Shown one piece after another: positions 55,505 to 64,000 of a stretch of 64,000 nt of DNA. The stretch is from Dinghuibacter silviterrae. Lineage in GTDB: Bacteria > Bacteroidota > Bacteroidia > Chitinophagales > Chitinophagaceae. The translations under genes and the position numbers were made by a program. The number at the start of each line of letters is the position of its first letter. Position 1 is the first letter of the stretch. The stretch lies in NCBI RefSeq assembly GCF_004366355.1, contig NZ_SODV01000001.1, positions 372,001 to 436,000 on the forward strand, written 5' to 3'. Below the pieces are notes generated by a model that saw only the letters and a program-made list of their open reading frames with translations, did not search any database and was not told where the DNA came from.

Positions 55505-55909
55505 ATGAAAAAGGCCATCAAATGGCTCCTAATTATAATGGGTAGCCTTCTGGTTATCGGCTTTATTTCTTCCATTGGAAGTGATAAAAGTAAAACCTAT
55601 ACTCCAGCCTTGGATAAAGGGCCAAGTACAGCCAAGGATCTGATAATTCTGCAAAGCAATGCCAAGACTGAGTCATTGAATGGTGAAACACATATTACAA
55701 TTGATGCAGTCGTCCAGAATAATAGCTCACAATTAATGGACTATGTTCAGGTTAGCGCTTCATTTTATGATAAGAATGGAAAAGTCGTAGGAACTGGTAT
55801 GGGAAATACGACTAATTTGGCAGCAGGAGCAAAAAGAACAATTGAGGTTATTGGAATAAATATAGATAGCGCTGCAAGATATGAATTGGAAATAACCGAC
55901 CATCCATAA
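55505..55909 (+). CDS. FxLYD domain-containing membrane-anchored protein
   Basis: A 134-aa protein with an N-terminal membrane helix (WLLIIMGSLLVIGFI) and a C-terminal FxLYD beta-sandwich (about 50-132; NNSSQLMDYVQVSASFYDKNG, GNTTNLAAGAKRTIEV in two blocks). Function unknown. The coding sequence is clearly more AT-rich than its neighbours and uses A/T-ending codons, which suggests recent acquisition; it lies just downstream of tRNA-Ser. Confidence 0.82.
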   Translation: MKKAIKWLLIIMGSLLVIGFISSIGSDKSKTYTPALDKGPSTAKDLIILQSNAKTESLNGETHITIDAVVQNNSSQLMDYVQVSASFYDKNGKVVGTGMGNTTNLAAGAKRTIEVIGINIDSAARYELEITDHP

Positions 55910-55944
55910 CTAATAAAATGATCTTGCAATTGTGAACTTTGGCA

Positions 55945-56961
55945 CTATTGCGGCCTATAAAACCTCTGATAAAACCTCTTCTTATCATCCTTATAGGAAC
56001 TCACCGCCCCCACCCAACTCATCATCTTGATATAGCACCATGCCAGGTCCACCTGGTGCGGCTTATACCCACTCCGCGCACTCCGTGGGAAAAGGTGGTG
56101 GTTGTTATGCCATTCGCCGGCCACATAGCCAGGCCATAACTGATTAATGGAGTTATCCTGGAGGTGATAATCGGTTCCTTTTCGTTTTTTGTCTTTCCCT
56201 TTGCCATGTCCCTCGTAGTTAAAAGTCCTGACGCCGATGGCCCAGAAGCCCGCCGCGCCGAATATACAACACGCCAACGCATTTCCGCCAAGAAGGAAAA
56301 ACACCAGGTACCAGAAAGACCAGTTCAACAGCCAGGAAAGTATCGCGCGATAGGGATTGGTATAAGAACCCCATTTTAAATACCCGGCATAGCTGTTCCC
56401 CTTTCCCCCTGCCGGTTTCATCAGGGAGCAGATCCGCCTGTAATCGCATTCGCTCAACTGTTTGGAGATCGGCTGGTGATTGACGTCTGCCAGGAAACAA
56501 TAAAGAAATCCGCACTGGGCGTTGTAGGGATCGCCGGGTTGGTCGGATTTGGCGTGATGGACATGGTGGGAGATCACGTAGAGTTCTTCCGAGACCACGC
56601 TGATCGTCAGGTTTTGGGTGACAAACCTCCAAAAGCGGTTTCTGAAGGTGTACGCTCTATGGGTACAATACCGGTGATACCAGATCGTGCCATGGGTCCC
56701 CATGATGATCATACTATAAACAAACGCTACCCCCAGCAAGGGAAGACTCATATATCGAAACAGGAAAAGAAAGAAAAAGGGGGCCAGGCAGGCAACCTTT
56801 AACCAACTGACGAAGGGTAACCAGTTTGTCTTACACCGGAATACGTTCAAACGAGAGAAAAACTCCCTGAATATCTGGCTGGACGTGGGTTTTACGACAT
56901 CGTCGTGACTGTCTTTCCAACCATAGGCAGGCGCCTGAAGAACATAATCTAGGAATGCCAT
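55945..56961 (-). CDS. Membrane fatty acid (acyl-CoA/acyl-lipid) desaturase
   Basis: A 338-aa di-iron membrane desaturase that introduces a double bond into fatty acyl chains. The three histidine boxes are HRYCTH (about 122-127), HHVHH (about 158-162) and HNNHH (about 289-293), between hydrophobic segments (LGVAFVYSMIIMG, FWYLVFFLLGGNALACC). I start it at ATG 56961 (MAFLDYVLQAPAYGW); an ATG at 57042 is possible but adds a region without similarity. The electron donor is not adjacent. Confidence 0.9.
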   Translation of the reverse strand: MAFLDYVLQAPAYGWKDSHDDVVKPTSSQIFREFFSRLNVFRCKTNWLPFVSWLKVACLAPFFFLFLFRYMSLPLLGVAFVYSMIIMGTHGTIWYHRYCTHRAYTFRNRFWRFVTQNLTISVVSEELYVISHHVHHAKSDQPGDPYNAQCGFLYCFLADVNHQPISKQLSECDYRRICSLMKPAGGKGNSYAGYLKWGSYTNPYRAILSWLLNWSFWYLVFFLLGGNALACCIFGAAGFWAIGVRTFNYEGHGKGKDKKRKGTDYHLQDNSINQLWPGYVAGEWHNNHHLFPRSARSGYKPHQVDLAWCYIKMMSWVGAVSSYKDDKKRFYQRFYRPQ

Positions 56962-57091
56962 CTTGTGTGAGTGAATGATAAAAAACGCAACTTTCAGGCA
57001 TTGATCCAGGATAGGAAATGGGCCCCACAATGGAGCAATCAACCCAAATATAAGAAGATTGCCGCTTTCTACCTATCTTAATAACCGCAAG

Positions 57092-59344
57092 ATGACCCCC
57101 CGTTGCTGCCTCCTCCCCCTGATCCTCGCAATAGCAAGCAATTGCTATGCGCAACCCTGTTCCATAACTCCCCAGGGGACCATCAGCGGAAGCTCCGTTT
57201 GCAGTGGGGTCTCCCCCACCCTCACCTTTACGTCGGCAGCCGGCACTGGCCCCTTCACCCTCACCTATACCGACGGCGTTAACACCTTTACACAGTCCAA
57301 TGTCAACACCGGCGTCCCCTTTGTCGTCCCGCAGACACCAGCCATCAACACGACCTACACACTCATCTCCATAAAGGATGCCAACGGTTGTGCTGCCGCG
57401 CCGACCTCAGCCCAGACGCAGGTGGTTGTCCAAAACTGCACATCGACGCTTTGCAGCGGTTCGCTTGGTGACCCTGTCGTCAACGTTACTTTTGGCCACG
57501 GCGCCAACCCGGGCCCCGATCTGCCTACGGCCGTGCCGGGCGCATCCACAACGCTCCAGTACGTTGCCGTCAGCGGCAATCCCGCGACCCCTACCCCGGT
57601 CGACGGCCAGTATACCCTTACGAATAATGTGCCCGTCAATTCGGCATGGTTTTCCGGTGCACCGGACCATACGCCCAACGATCCAAACGGCTACATGGCC
57701 TTTTACAACGGCAATGCACAACCCGGGGAGTTCTATAAACAGACGGTAAACAACCTCTGCGGCGGTACCACCTATCAGTTTGCCGCCTGGATCGCCAATG
57801 TGCTAAACCCCGCGGTGCTTGTGGGCGTGCAACCCGACATCACCTTCCTCATCGAACAACCCGATGGTACGCTGCTCGGCTCTTTTGATACGGGACCCAT
57901 CGGGCAAAACAGCGTAATGACCTGGGTACAATACGGTTTTTACTTCACGACCGCCCCGGGCACATCCGGTGTTGTCCTTAAAATGATCAACAATAGTCCC
58001 GGCGGGAACAACAATCCAGGCAACGACCTGGCCATCGATGATATTACATTCCAGCCTTGCGGCCCCTTAAATACAGCTTCATTCTCTTCTTCGGCGGCTA
58101 TCGATACGACCACCGTATGCCCAGGCGCGCCGCTTAACCTATATGGCGCCGTTTCATCGGGCTATGTGGATCCGGCGTACATCTGGCAATACAGCCTCGA
58201 CAATGGAATGTCATGGACGGATATTCCGAACTCCAACAGCACGCAGCTCCAGGTGACAAACACGGACACAAATACTCAGTATAGGATGCAGGCTGCGGAA
58301 AGCAGTAACATTAATTCCTCAAATTGCCGGGTCAGCTCCAATATCGTTACCGCCGGTCTATATATACCCATGGTCACTATTTCCCCCGACACCACGATCT
58401 GCCGTGGTACTCCGGCCACCCTGTATGCCGCCGGTGGCCTGACCTATAGCTGGTATCCCACCGCTAGTCTTACCAGTCCTGCATCGAAAACCACCAACGC
58501 CTCCCCGGGTGCGACGACTCGTTATTACCTGCAAACCATCGATCAAAATCATTGCGCGGAAAAAGACTCTGTCTTAGTTTCGATACGGCCTCAACCCACG
58601 TTCGAAAGCCCGGGCCTCACTACGGTCTGCAAAGGGGAACCGGATACCCTGGCGCCCGGGAGTAACCCCGGTTACCGGTATGCCTGGTCACCTCCCGATC
58701 ACCTGAACAATCCCGAAGCGCCGTCACCGGTAGCCCTATTGGATTCATCGATGTCATATACCGTCCATATCAGCGACTCCTTATGTGCCGGCTACGACAC
58801 CACCTTCGGCGTTTCTGTAACCATATTGCCGGACCCTGACGTTGTTGCTCAAAAGCACAACGATATTAATTGCGCGCAACCCACCGCACAATTAAATGCC
58901 ACTGGTGCCGCCAACTATCTCTGGACACCTGCATCCGGGGTCGACAATCCTTCATCTCCAAGCCCAACAGCACTGATCGACACCACCACCACTTTCCTGG
59001 TCAAAGGGATAAGCCTGAATGGCTGCTATGCCTACGACAGCATTACGGTTTACGTCAGCGCCACCGGTAAAAACCTTTTTATACTGCCCAATGCCTTTAC
59101 GCCAAACGGCGACGGCTACAACGACTGCTTCGGTGTCAAACGATGGGGAGACGTCCAATTGGAAGAGTTCATGATCTTCAACCGATGGGGGCAACGTGTC
59201 TTCTATACCCAAAACCCTTCCTTCTGCTGGGACGGGACGTACAATGGACAGCCCCAGGAACCCGGTGCCTATTGTTATATTATCCGTGCCCGGACCTTTT
59301 GCGGCCCGGTTACCCACAAGGGATGGGTGATGTTAATGAGATAA
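57092..59344 (+). CDS. Secreted protein with T9SS type B sorting domain
   Basis: A 750-aa protein from ATG 57092 (MTPRCCLLPLILAIASN), signal peptide ending NCYAQ. It has a jelly-roll-like region (about 125-330; GGTTYQFAAWIANV and NDLAIDDITFQPC), then PKD/Ig-like repeats with Cys pairs (about 335-660), and a C-terminal gliding-motility-associated CHU_C-type domain (LPNAFTPNGDGYNDCFG, MIFNRWGQRVFY), the type B T9SS signal. It is likely a cell-surface or secreted adhesin-like cargo of PorU/PorV. Convergent overlap of 12 nt with the SDR gene. Confidence 0.9.
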   Translation: MTPRCCLLPLILAIASNCYAQPCSITPQGTISGSSVCSGVSPTLTFTSAAGTGPFTLTYTDGVNTFTQSNVNTGVPFVVPQTPAINTTYTLISIKDANGCAAAPTSAQTQVVVQNCTSTLCSGSLGDPVVNVTFGHGANPGPDLPTAVPGASTTLQYVAVSGNPATPTPVDGQYTLTNNVPVNSAWFSGAPDHTPNDPNGYMAFYNGNAQPGEFYKQTVNNLCGGTTYQFAAWIANVLNPAVLVGVQPDITFLIEQPDGTLLGSFDTGPIGQNSVMTWVQYGFYFTTAPGTSGVVLKMINNSPGGNNNPGNDLAIDDITFQPCGPLNTASFSSSAAIDTTTVCPGAPLNLYGAVSSGYVDPAYIWQYSLDNGMSWTDIPNSNSTQLQVTNTDTNTQYRMQAAESSNINSSNCRVSSNIVTAGLYIPMVTISPDTTICRGTPATLYAAGGLTYSWYPTASLTSPASKTTNASPGATTRYYLQTIDQNHCAEKDSVLVSIRPQPTFESPGLTTVCKGEPDTLAPGSNPGYRYAWSPPDHLNNPEAPSPVALLDSSMSYTVHISDSLCAGYDTTFGVSVTILPDPDVVAQKHNDINCAQPTAQLNATGAANYLWTPASGVDNPSSPSPTALIDTTTTFLVKGISLNGCYAYDSITVYVSATGKNLFILPNAFTPNGDGYNDCFGVKRWGDVQLEEFMIFNRWGQRVFYTQNPSFCWDGTYNGQPQEPGAYCYIIRARTFCGPVTHKGWVMLMR

Positions 59345-59932
59345 CGCTATGACTTGCCCCGTCCGCACACCAAAGACACTTTTACAAAACCCAAGTTCCA
59401 ACGCCTTCATCGTCGTCGGCATTTCCCCCGGGAAAAAAGGGAAATATTGTGGCGAATCCTCTATCACGGTCGGACTTACCGCGTTAATTCGAATCCCGTT
59501 CCCCAATTCTATAGCCGCTGCCCGGACAAAGGCCTCCACGGCGCCATTCGCCGCCGAAGCATTGGCGAAATGACGTTGTGGTTCATGCGTCAAAGCCCCC
59601 GTGATCAGGGTGAAAGAGCCGCCCGGATTTATATAGTGTTGCCCGATCAGCACCAGGTTGATTTGACCCATCAACTTACCATCCATCCCTTTTCTGAATT
59701 CGGCATCAGACATCTTTTTCCAGGGCCCGACGAAAGTTGGCCCCGCCGTACAAATCAACGCGTCAAAAGCGCCTGCCTGTTTGTACATATCTTCAATAGA
59801 CGAAGGCGAGGTAATGTCGGTCGGAATATCACCACCCTTGCTGCTTACCTTTACTATTTCGTGCTCTTTTTCAAACACATTGACCAGGTACCGGCCCATC
59901 GTCCCGGATGCGCCTACAATAATTATCTTCAT
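59333..59932 (-). CDS. Short-chain dehydrogenase-like protein lacking the YxxxK motif
   Basis: A 199-aa Rossmann protein: NAD(P) motif IIVGASGTMGRYL (about 4-16), ICTAGPTFVG, and RINAVSPTVIED near 147-158. The usual catalytic YxxxK is replaced by ANASAANGAVEAF, as in a known group of short SDR relatives, so a classical ketoreductase mechanism is doubtful. It overlaps the FAD oxidoreductase gene by 4 nt. Confidence 0.83.
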   Translation of the reverse strand: MKIIIVGASGTMGRYLVNVFEKEHEIVKVSSKGGDIPTDITSPSSIEDMYKQAGAFDALICTAGPTFVGPWKKMSDAEFRKGMDGKLMGQINLVLIGQHYINPGGSFTLITGALTHEPQRHFANASAANGAVEAFVRAAAIELGNGIRINAVSPTVIEDSPQYFPFFPGEMPTTMKALELGFCKSVFGVRTGQVIALSH

Positions 59933-60816
59933 ACAAACATTTTCTTACTAATATTCATCCCCGTCGCCGTCCCCATGGCCACCGCATTCGCTACCGTCCG
60001 CATCCGGGAAACATTATCACCACATGCATAAATGCCGCCCACAGTAGTCTCCTGAAAATCATCAACCATTACATAGCCCTCCGCCGTCAATGAACATCCC
60101 ATAGCTTGGGCGATCGTACAGTGTTGTTCAAACCGGCTCCGTAAATACATCGCCTTGACCGGCTCTATCGTGTGATCGTTGAAAACAATGCCCTGGATCT
60201 GGCCCCCGGAATACTCCAGGCGGTTTATCTCCTTTTCGACTACACGGATGTAGTGACTTTGCAGCATGAATTGTTGGGAAGGCGTAAAGGTCGAACGACC
60301 ATTGGTAAAAAGAGTCAGGTCGCTCGTCCAGTTCGAAATAAGCCTGGCCAGCTCAAATCCGTCATCTCCGTTGCCGAGTATGCCCGTCTTTTCTCCTCGA
60401 ACCTCGAACCCATGACAGAATGGACAGTGAAGCACCGATATTCCCCAACACTCGGAAAGCCCTTCAAGGAGCGGTAACCGGTCGCGAATACCCGTTGCAA
60501 ATACGAGCCGAAGACCGTAAAATGTTTGTCCCGATGCTGTCAGGATCTCAAAACCCCCATCCTTTTTAAAACCGCGCAAAGCGACATCATCGATAAAATC
60601 CACGGTGTTATACCGCCCAACCTGTTGCCGGCCGATGGCAGCCAGCTCCCGGGGCGTGCTTCCATCCCTGGTAAGGAAATTATGTGAATACGGCGTTTGC
60701 CTGTTACAAGGCAGCCCGCTGTCTATCACCAATACGGTCCGCAAAGCCCTACCCAAAGCCATAGCTGCGGCAAGCCCGGCATAGCTGCCCCCGACAATGA
60801 TCACATCAAATTTCAT
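59929..60816 (-). CDS. NAD(P)/FAD-dependent oxidoreductase, thioredoxin reductase-like
   Basis: A 295-aa flavoprotein: FAD motif IIVGGSYAGLAAAMALGRAL (about 6-25), redox CxxC in HCPFCHGFEVR (about 128-138), NAD(P) motif LGNGDDGFELARLI, and YACGDN near the C terminus (FAD). It belongs to the thioredoxin-reductase-like group in which the CxxC acts on small molecules or is vestigial. It is cotranscribed with the SDR gene (4-nt overlap) and preceded by the AraC regulator on the same strand. Confidence 0.87.
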   Translation of the reverse strand: MKFDVIIVGGSYAGLAAAMALGRALRTVLVIDSGLPCNRQTPYSHNFLTRDGSTPRELAAIGRQQVGRYNTVDFIDDVALRGFKKDGGFEILTASGQTFYGLRLVFATGIRDRLPLLEGLSECWGISVLHCPFCHGFEVRGEKTGILGNGDDGFELARLISNWTSDLTLFTNGRSTFTPSQQFMLQSHYIRVVEKEINRLEYSGGQIQGIVFNDHTIEPVKAMYLRSRFEQHCTIAQAMGCSLTAEGYVMVDDFQETTVGGIYACGDNVSRMRTVANAVAMGTATGMNISKKMFV

Positions 60817-60877
60817 TCATCAAAAGTACGCGGCCTGTAGGGCGCAGGGGTAGGACAAAACCCGAGTTCCGGTGGAC

Positions 60878-61729
60878 TTATGCAAATTTCCGTCTGAAGG
60901 TTTCCGGGGAATAGCCCGTGTGCTTTTTGAAAAAACGGATAAAATAGGAAACATCCTCGTAACCCAGATGCCCTGCTACCTGGTTCACCTGGCTGGAGGT
61001 AGCCAAAAGGTATCGCCTGGCTTCCAAAATGATATGATCGATGATGACACCGGAACAAGTCTTGCCCAGCGTTGCTTTTGTTACCGCATTCAGTTGGTAA
61101 GGCGTAATATGCAATCGATCGGCATAATAGGCGACCGTCTTGTGTTCAACAACTTGCTGTGCAAGGAGCTCCTGAAAGGCTTCGAGCAGCTCCTGGTAAT
61201 GTTCGCTGCCGCCGTCGGAAAAATCCTTTTGGCTCTTGCATTGCCGCAACAGCTCTATAAAGAAAATATCCAGACTCGATCGAATCACATCCAGGTATCT
61301 TTCCTGTTTTGACGTATACTCCTCGAAAATATTAGAAAGTGTGTCCAACAGTTTCTTCGATCGCGCCGCATCCAGCGGGCAAAAATTCCTGCCGCTGACA
61401 CTTCTCAGCACCTGTCTGGCAGCCTTTTCCATAGGCGCATAAAAATCGCCCGTAAATTCCATAAGAAACCCGCTACATCCATTTTTTAGGACCAACTTAT
61501 GTACCTGTCCGGGACGCATAAAGTAAATGGAATAGTCACCGACCGGGTAAGACACAAAGTCTATACTGTGCTCACCGTGACCCCTTTCCAACGCTAATAC
61601 AAAATAATAGCTATGCCGGTGAAGCTCTTGGATCATATCCTTCCCTGAAAGCAAAGCCCCGATATCCCGTATATTGAAACTCCCCGTAAAATCCGGCTCC
61701 TTTAGGACCCTGACTTGAATGGACGCCAT
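60878..61729 (-). CDS. AraC family transcriptional regulator
   Basis: A 283-aa regulator with a cupin-like N-terminal sensor (MIQELHRHSYYFVLALERGHG, DYSIYFMRPGQVHKLVL) and a C-terminal double HTH (YYADRLHITPYQLNAVTKATLGKT; YEDVSYFIRFFKKHTGYSPETFRR, each in blocks). I start it at ATG 61729 (MASIQVRVLKEPDF); ATG 61759 adds ten hydrophobic residues. It lies 61 nt upstream of the FAD oxidoreductase gene, which with the SDR gene is its likely target. Confidence 0.88.
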   Translation of the reverse strand: MASIQVRVLKEPDFTGSFNIRDIGALLSGKDMIQELHRHSYYFVLALERGHGEHSIDFVSYPVGDYSIYFMRPGQVHKLVLKNGCSGFLMEFTGDFYAPMEKAARQVLRSVSGRNFCPLDAARSKKLLDTLSNIFEEYTSKQERYLDVIRSSLDIFFIELLRQCKSQKDFSDGGSEHYQELLEAFQELLAQQVVEHKTVAYYADRLHITPYQLNAVTKATLGKTCSGVIIDHIILEARRYLLATSSQVNQVAGHLGYEDVSYFIRFFKKHTGYSPETFRRKFA

Positions 61730-61819
61730 GGCTGCTAAAATAAGAAATAGAACGCGCATAGCCGTGAGCTATAGGCAGTCCCACCATTAAAGTCAATCTT
61801 TGCACAAACCTAAGCTACC

Positions 61820-63187
61820 ATGAAAAAAAACACCAGTACCGTCATGGCTATGCTATTCGTCGTAGCCTTCCTCACGTACCGTTGCAACAACAACACCATG
61901 ACAGGTCAGGACCAGGGCGGCGCCTTCCAAAACCACCGCGACTCCATCCCGACCAAACAGCAATACCCTTACCCGCTTTTTGTGCTCAGCCATGACTATC
62001 CAACGACCGCCACACCTTTGGTCAATCCGCCCTGGCACCAGGCACTACAGGGACAACCCATTTCCAGCTCCAATTTCATAGCGTACATGGACTCGTTGAA
62101 GAGTTACGTCGCCCCCAACGTCATGCCTTTTTTCACCGATAATCCAAACTGGACATCGGCCAGGTATGGCTGGTTCAACGAACCATGGCTGGGTTCGCAA
62201 AGGGAAGCCATCCTGGGAACCTACCTGGGGAACGGGAACCCGGCGAACATGTTCAAGTCACTAAAAGTCGACGAGTCCGGTTACGTACTGGTCCTCTACG
62301 ATTCCCTGGCGGCCTATACAGTCGGGCAGATCTGGGGGAAGACCGGGCAAAAAGTAAACTTACTGAACAACGCTACCCAATTCCCGGAAGGCAGCGTCAT
62401 CGTCAAACTCGCCTTTTCAAACATCAATTATCCCGAATGGCCGGTGATGGAAGGCGCGCAAACCTTAAATGTATACGACACCATCCCCACCGTGGGGAAT
62501 CCGGCCCCCGGCTACCAGATGCGGAAAGTGAGCTTTTTTCAAATGGACGTCATCGTCAAAGACAGTTCGACGGCTCCAAAGACCGGGTGGGTGTATTCTA
62601 CTTTTGTATACGACAAAGACACGACCGGCTCATTTTGGGACAAAATGGTACCGCTGGGTGCCATGTGGGGGAATGATCCGGGTGTAAACAGTCCAACCCA
62701 ACCCCCTTATCCGCCCCTTTATGAGACCGTCATCTATACCGGGGCGCCGGAGTACAGCAAGGAAACCCTGGGCTGGGGTGGCCGTCTCAGCGGTCCGAAC
62801 GACGGGGCCGTTGCCCAGGAGGCTGTGGACATCACAACGGGGCAGGTGTACCAAAACCTGGCGTTGTCGTCCTGTATGAGCTGTCACAGTCCCGCACAGG
62901 ATACATTTACATCCTTCCTGTTGCCGGGCCCTTTCCCCACGTCGGATACACTGTTTGTCTATACGCCCGGCAGTCCCAACTGGAACCTGTGGTTCAGGGA
63001 CAACTGGGGAAACGTTCCCTTTAACGAAGGACAGGTGGCCATGGACTATGACATGGTGATGGCCTTCAAGTCGGTACCCGCCTGGGAAGCCGCCCAGTCT
63101 TCCGGGCAAAACAGTTTGCTAAAGGCCAACCTGGAAGCGGTCAACCGGTTTAGAAGACATAAAACACAAAGCAGGTTCTGGCATTAA
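61820..63187 (+). CDS. Secreted protein with a single CxxCH haem-binding motif
   Basis: A 455-aa protein with an N-terminal export signal (VMAMLFVVAFLTYRC, a possible but imperfect lipobox). A single haem c motif CMSCH lies in LALSSCMSCHSPAQD near residue 356. The rest (for example DNPNWTSARYGWFNEPWLGS, WVYSTFVYDKDT) does not match a cytochrome family I recognise; similar large single-haem periplasmic proteins exist. AATCTTTG, one base off the -7 consensus, lies about 18 nt upstream of the start. Confidence 0.78.
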   Translation: MKKNTSTVMAMLFVVAFLTYRCNNNTMTGQDQGGAFQNHRDSIPTKQQYPYPLFVLSHDYPTTATPLVNPPWHQALQGQPISSSNFIAYMDSLKSYVAPNVMPFFTDNPNWTSARYGWFNEPWLGSQREAILGTYLGNGNPANMFKSLKVDESGYVLVLYDSLAAYTVGQIWGKTGQKVNLLNNATQFPEGSVIVKLAFSNINYPEWPVMEGAQTLNVYDTIPTVGNPAPGYQMRKVSFFQMDVIVKDSSTAPKTGWVYSTFVYDKDTTGSFWDKMVPLGAMWGNDPGVNSPTQPPYPPLYETVIYTGAPEYSKETLGWGGRLSGPNDGAVAQEAVDITTGQVYQNLALSSCMSCHSPAQDTFTSFLLPGPFPTSDTLFVYTPGSPNWNLWFRDNWGNVPFNEGQVAMDYDMVMAFKSVPAWEAAQSSGQNSLLKANLEAVNRFRRHKTQSRFWH

Positions 63188-63197
63188 TGCAAGCAAC

Positions 63198-63211
63198 ATT
63201 TGTTAACAAAT
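63198..63211. promoter_or_regulatory. 14-bp perfect palindrome ATTTGTTAACAAAT
   Basis: A fully self-complementary sequence 10 nt after the haem protein's stop codon and 112 nt before the next start codon. It could be an operator for the downstream gene; no terminator-like U-run adjoins it. Confidence 0.45.
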
Positions 63212-63323
63212 TCCAGCGGCTCCCGTAGCCGCCCTTTACCCCTATCCGTAGCATTCCTACTATTTGGCCTCCGCGGCTTCCTAAAGCGCCTCAAGCGCTG
63301 TACTTTGGGTCAAATCCAAACCC

Positions 63324-64000
63324 ATGAAGGCTTATCCTTTGGTGCTATCCCTGTTGCTGCCCTATACGCTCCGTGCCCAAAGTCCCGTAACCGCGATCTT
63401 TACACACGCGATCAATGCGGGGACGGCCACCAGTTATACAGGCAGGGGCGCTTCGGGCAATTCGCCCAGTGGCTTTACGGGCGACTTCTATACGTATCAC
63501 TTCGGCACCAACGTTGCTACCACTAATAACAACGACGTCCTGGACTCCTTTACCGTAGCCGGGAGTCACTATAAATATTTGACGGCTCCCTTGTCGGTCG
63601 TATTCCGGAGGGTAAACAATGCCAATGTTACTGGTCTAAGGAAATCCCTGTGGTTTTACGCTAACGGCGCCGCCGCGATCAATAACGGCGGCACCTTCGC
63701 CCTGTACCCGGACTATGATGACAGTTTGGAGCGCGTTTTCACGGAAAGGTTTTTTGACGTCGGCATCGACAATGTCTTTCAAAACGCCAACACGACCAAC
63801 AACAACAATATCGAACGGATGGACGTGATCTTCCCCGGGGGCGTTAGCGCCACCGATGTCACTAAGGCCGGATTTGTTGTTTTTGACCGGGGCTCCGATC
63901 CAACCCACGATCCGTTCTGGATAGCGGCCATCAAGACCCTTGACGGGAGCGGGAATCCCTCCGCGTACTACAATGCCGTCAAGGGCGAATCCTTCGAATA
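63324..64000 (+). CDS. Secreted protein, N-terminal part (runs off the window)
   Basis: Open from ATG 63324 to the end of the window, 225 codons seen. A signal peptide (VLSLLLPYTLRAQ) is followed by an Asn/Thr/Gly-rich beta-type domain (HAINAGTATSYTGRG, AAINNGGTFALYPDYDDS, NTTNNNNIERMDVIFPGG). The composition resembles surface or T9SS cargo proteins, but the C-terminal signal cannot be seen. I do not recognise a family. Confidence 0.75.
   Translation, partial: MKAYPLVLSLLLPYTLRAQSPVTAIFTHAINAGTATSYTGRGASGNSPSGFTGDFYTYHFGTNVATTNNNDVLDSFTVAGSHYKYLTAPLSVVFRRVNNANVTGLRKSLWFYANGAAAINNGGTFALYPDYDDSLERVFTERFFDVGIDNVFQNANTTNNNNIERMDVIFPGGVSATDVTKAGFVVFDRGSDPTHDPFWIAAIKTLDGSGNPSAYYNAVKGESFE

Noticed and set aside
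1-64000. CRISPR arrays, insertion sequences, prophage or conjugative genes
   Set aside because: No spaced direct repeats, transposase, integrase, terminase or relaxase coding sequence found in any frame listed or read.

Overview
This window looks like chromosomal sequence of a fairly high-GC Bacteroidota, most likely family Chitinophagaceae. Three things support this: type IX secretion and gliding genes (porU, porV, gldJ, gldF, gldG, a PorP/SprF protein and a type B CTD cargo), promoters with the Bacteroidota -7 element TAnnTTTG (sometimes with TTTG 19-20 nt upstream), and sequence choices typical of the phylum (MurF-Alr fusion, BshA, START-like protein, RpoD starting MRQLKIT). I see no CRISPR array, insertion sequence or prophage. 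Most of the window is ordinary core genome.

Layout. 1-4.5 kb (minus): cysH (cut by the window edge), 1-Cys peroxiredoxin, rimM, rpsP, ffh, rpoD. 4.8-11.2 kb: START-like protein, a hypothetical, an LptF/LptG permease, an Lrp regulator with its DMT exporter, M20 dipeptidase, S4 protein, trmD. 11.2-17.9 kb: tandem LolA-like paralogues, adenine deaminase, Tag, OxyR, AnmK, Upp. 18-27.4 kb: PorP/SprF, Mpg glycosylase, EI24 protein, RsmI-like methylase, M28 peptidase, BshA, EnvC-like protein, DUF4292 lipoprotein, Dut, IspF. 27.5-35.3 kb: porV, porU, gldJ, murF. 35.3-38.5 kb: a Cys-tailed MarR, a cysteine desulfurase and an 890-nt gene-free stretch full of hairpins. 38.5-44.8 kb: gldF-gldG-terC-murF/alr-lspA joined by overlapping start/stop codons. 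44.9-50.1 kb (minus): a sulfite reductase-siroheme operon followed by fumC. 50.2-55.2 kb: enoyl-CoA hydratase, gltX, polysaccharide deacetylase, a lipoprotein, TatD and tRNA-Ser(GGA). 55.5-64 kb is more accessory: an AT-rich FxLYD protein, desaturase, T9SS cargo, an AraC/FAD-oxidoreductase/SDR cluster, a CxxCH protein and a truncated secreted protein.

The most interesting element is upstream of the sulfite reductase. A near-consensus promoter (50056-50086) is followed by an unlisted 29-codon ORF (complement 49939-50028) with a Cys-Cys-Cys-Pro-Cys run and one more Cys. A 12-bp terminator hairpin with a U-run (49878-49912) comes next, 16 nt before the sulfite reductase start. A 7-nt segment at the end of the leader ORF can pair with the 5' arm of the terminator. 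This has all the parts of a ribosome-mediated cysteine attenuator. Second is a structured repeat present twice (26853-26941 and 36277-36365): its loop and 3' half are nearly identical, while its long stem differs in sequence but stays fully paired in both copies. Other regulatory structures are a nested dyad in front of the Lrp gene, a 19-bp palindrome filling the gltX/deacetylase gap, and -7 elements only 4-5 nt from start codons, which predict leaderless mRNAs.
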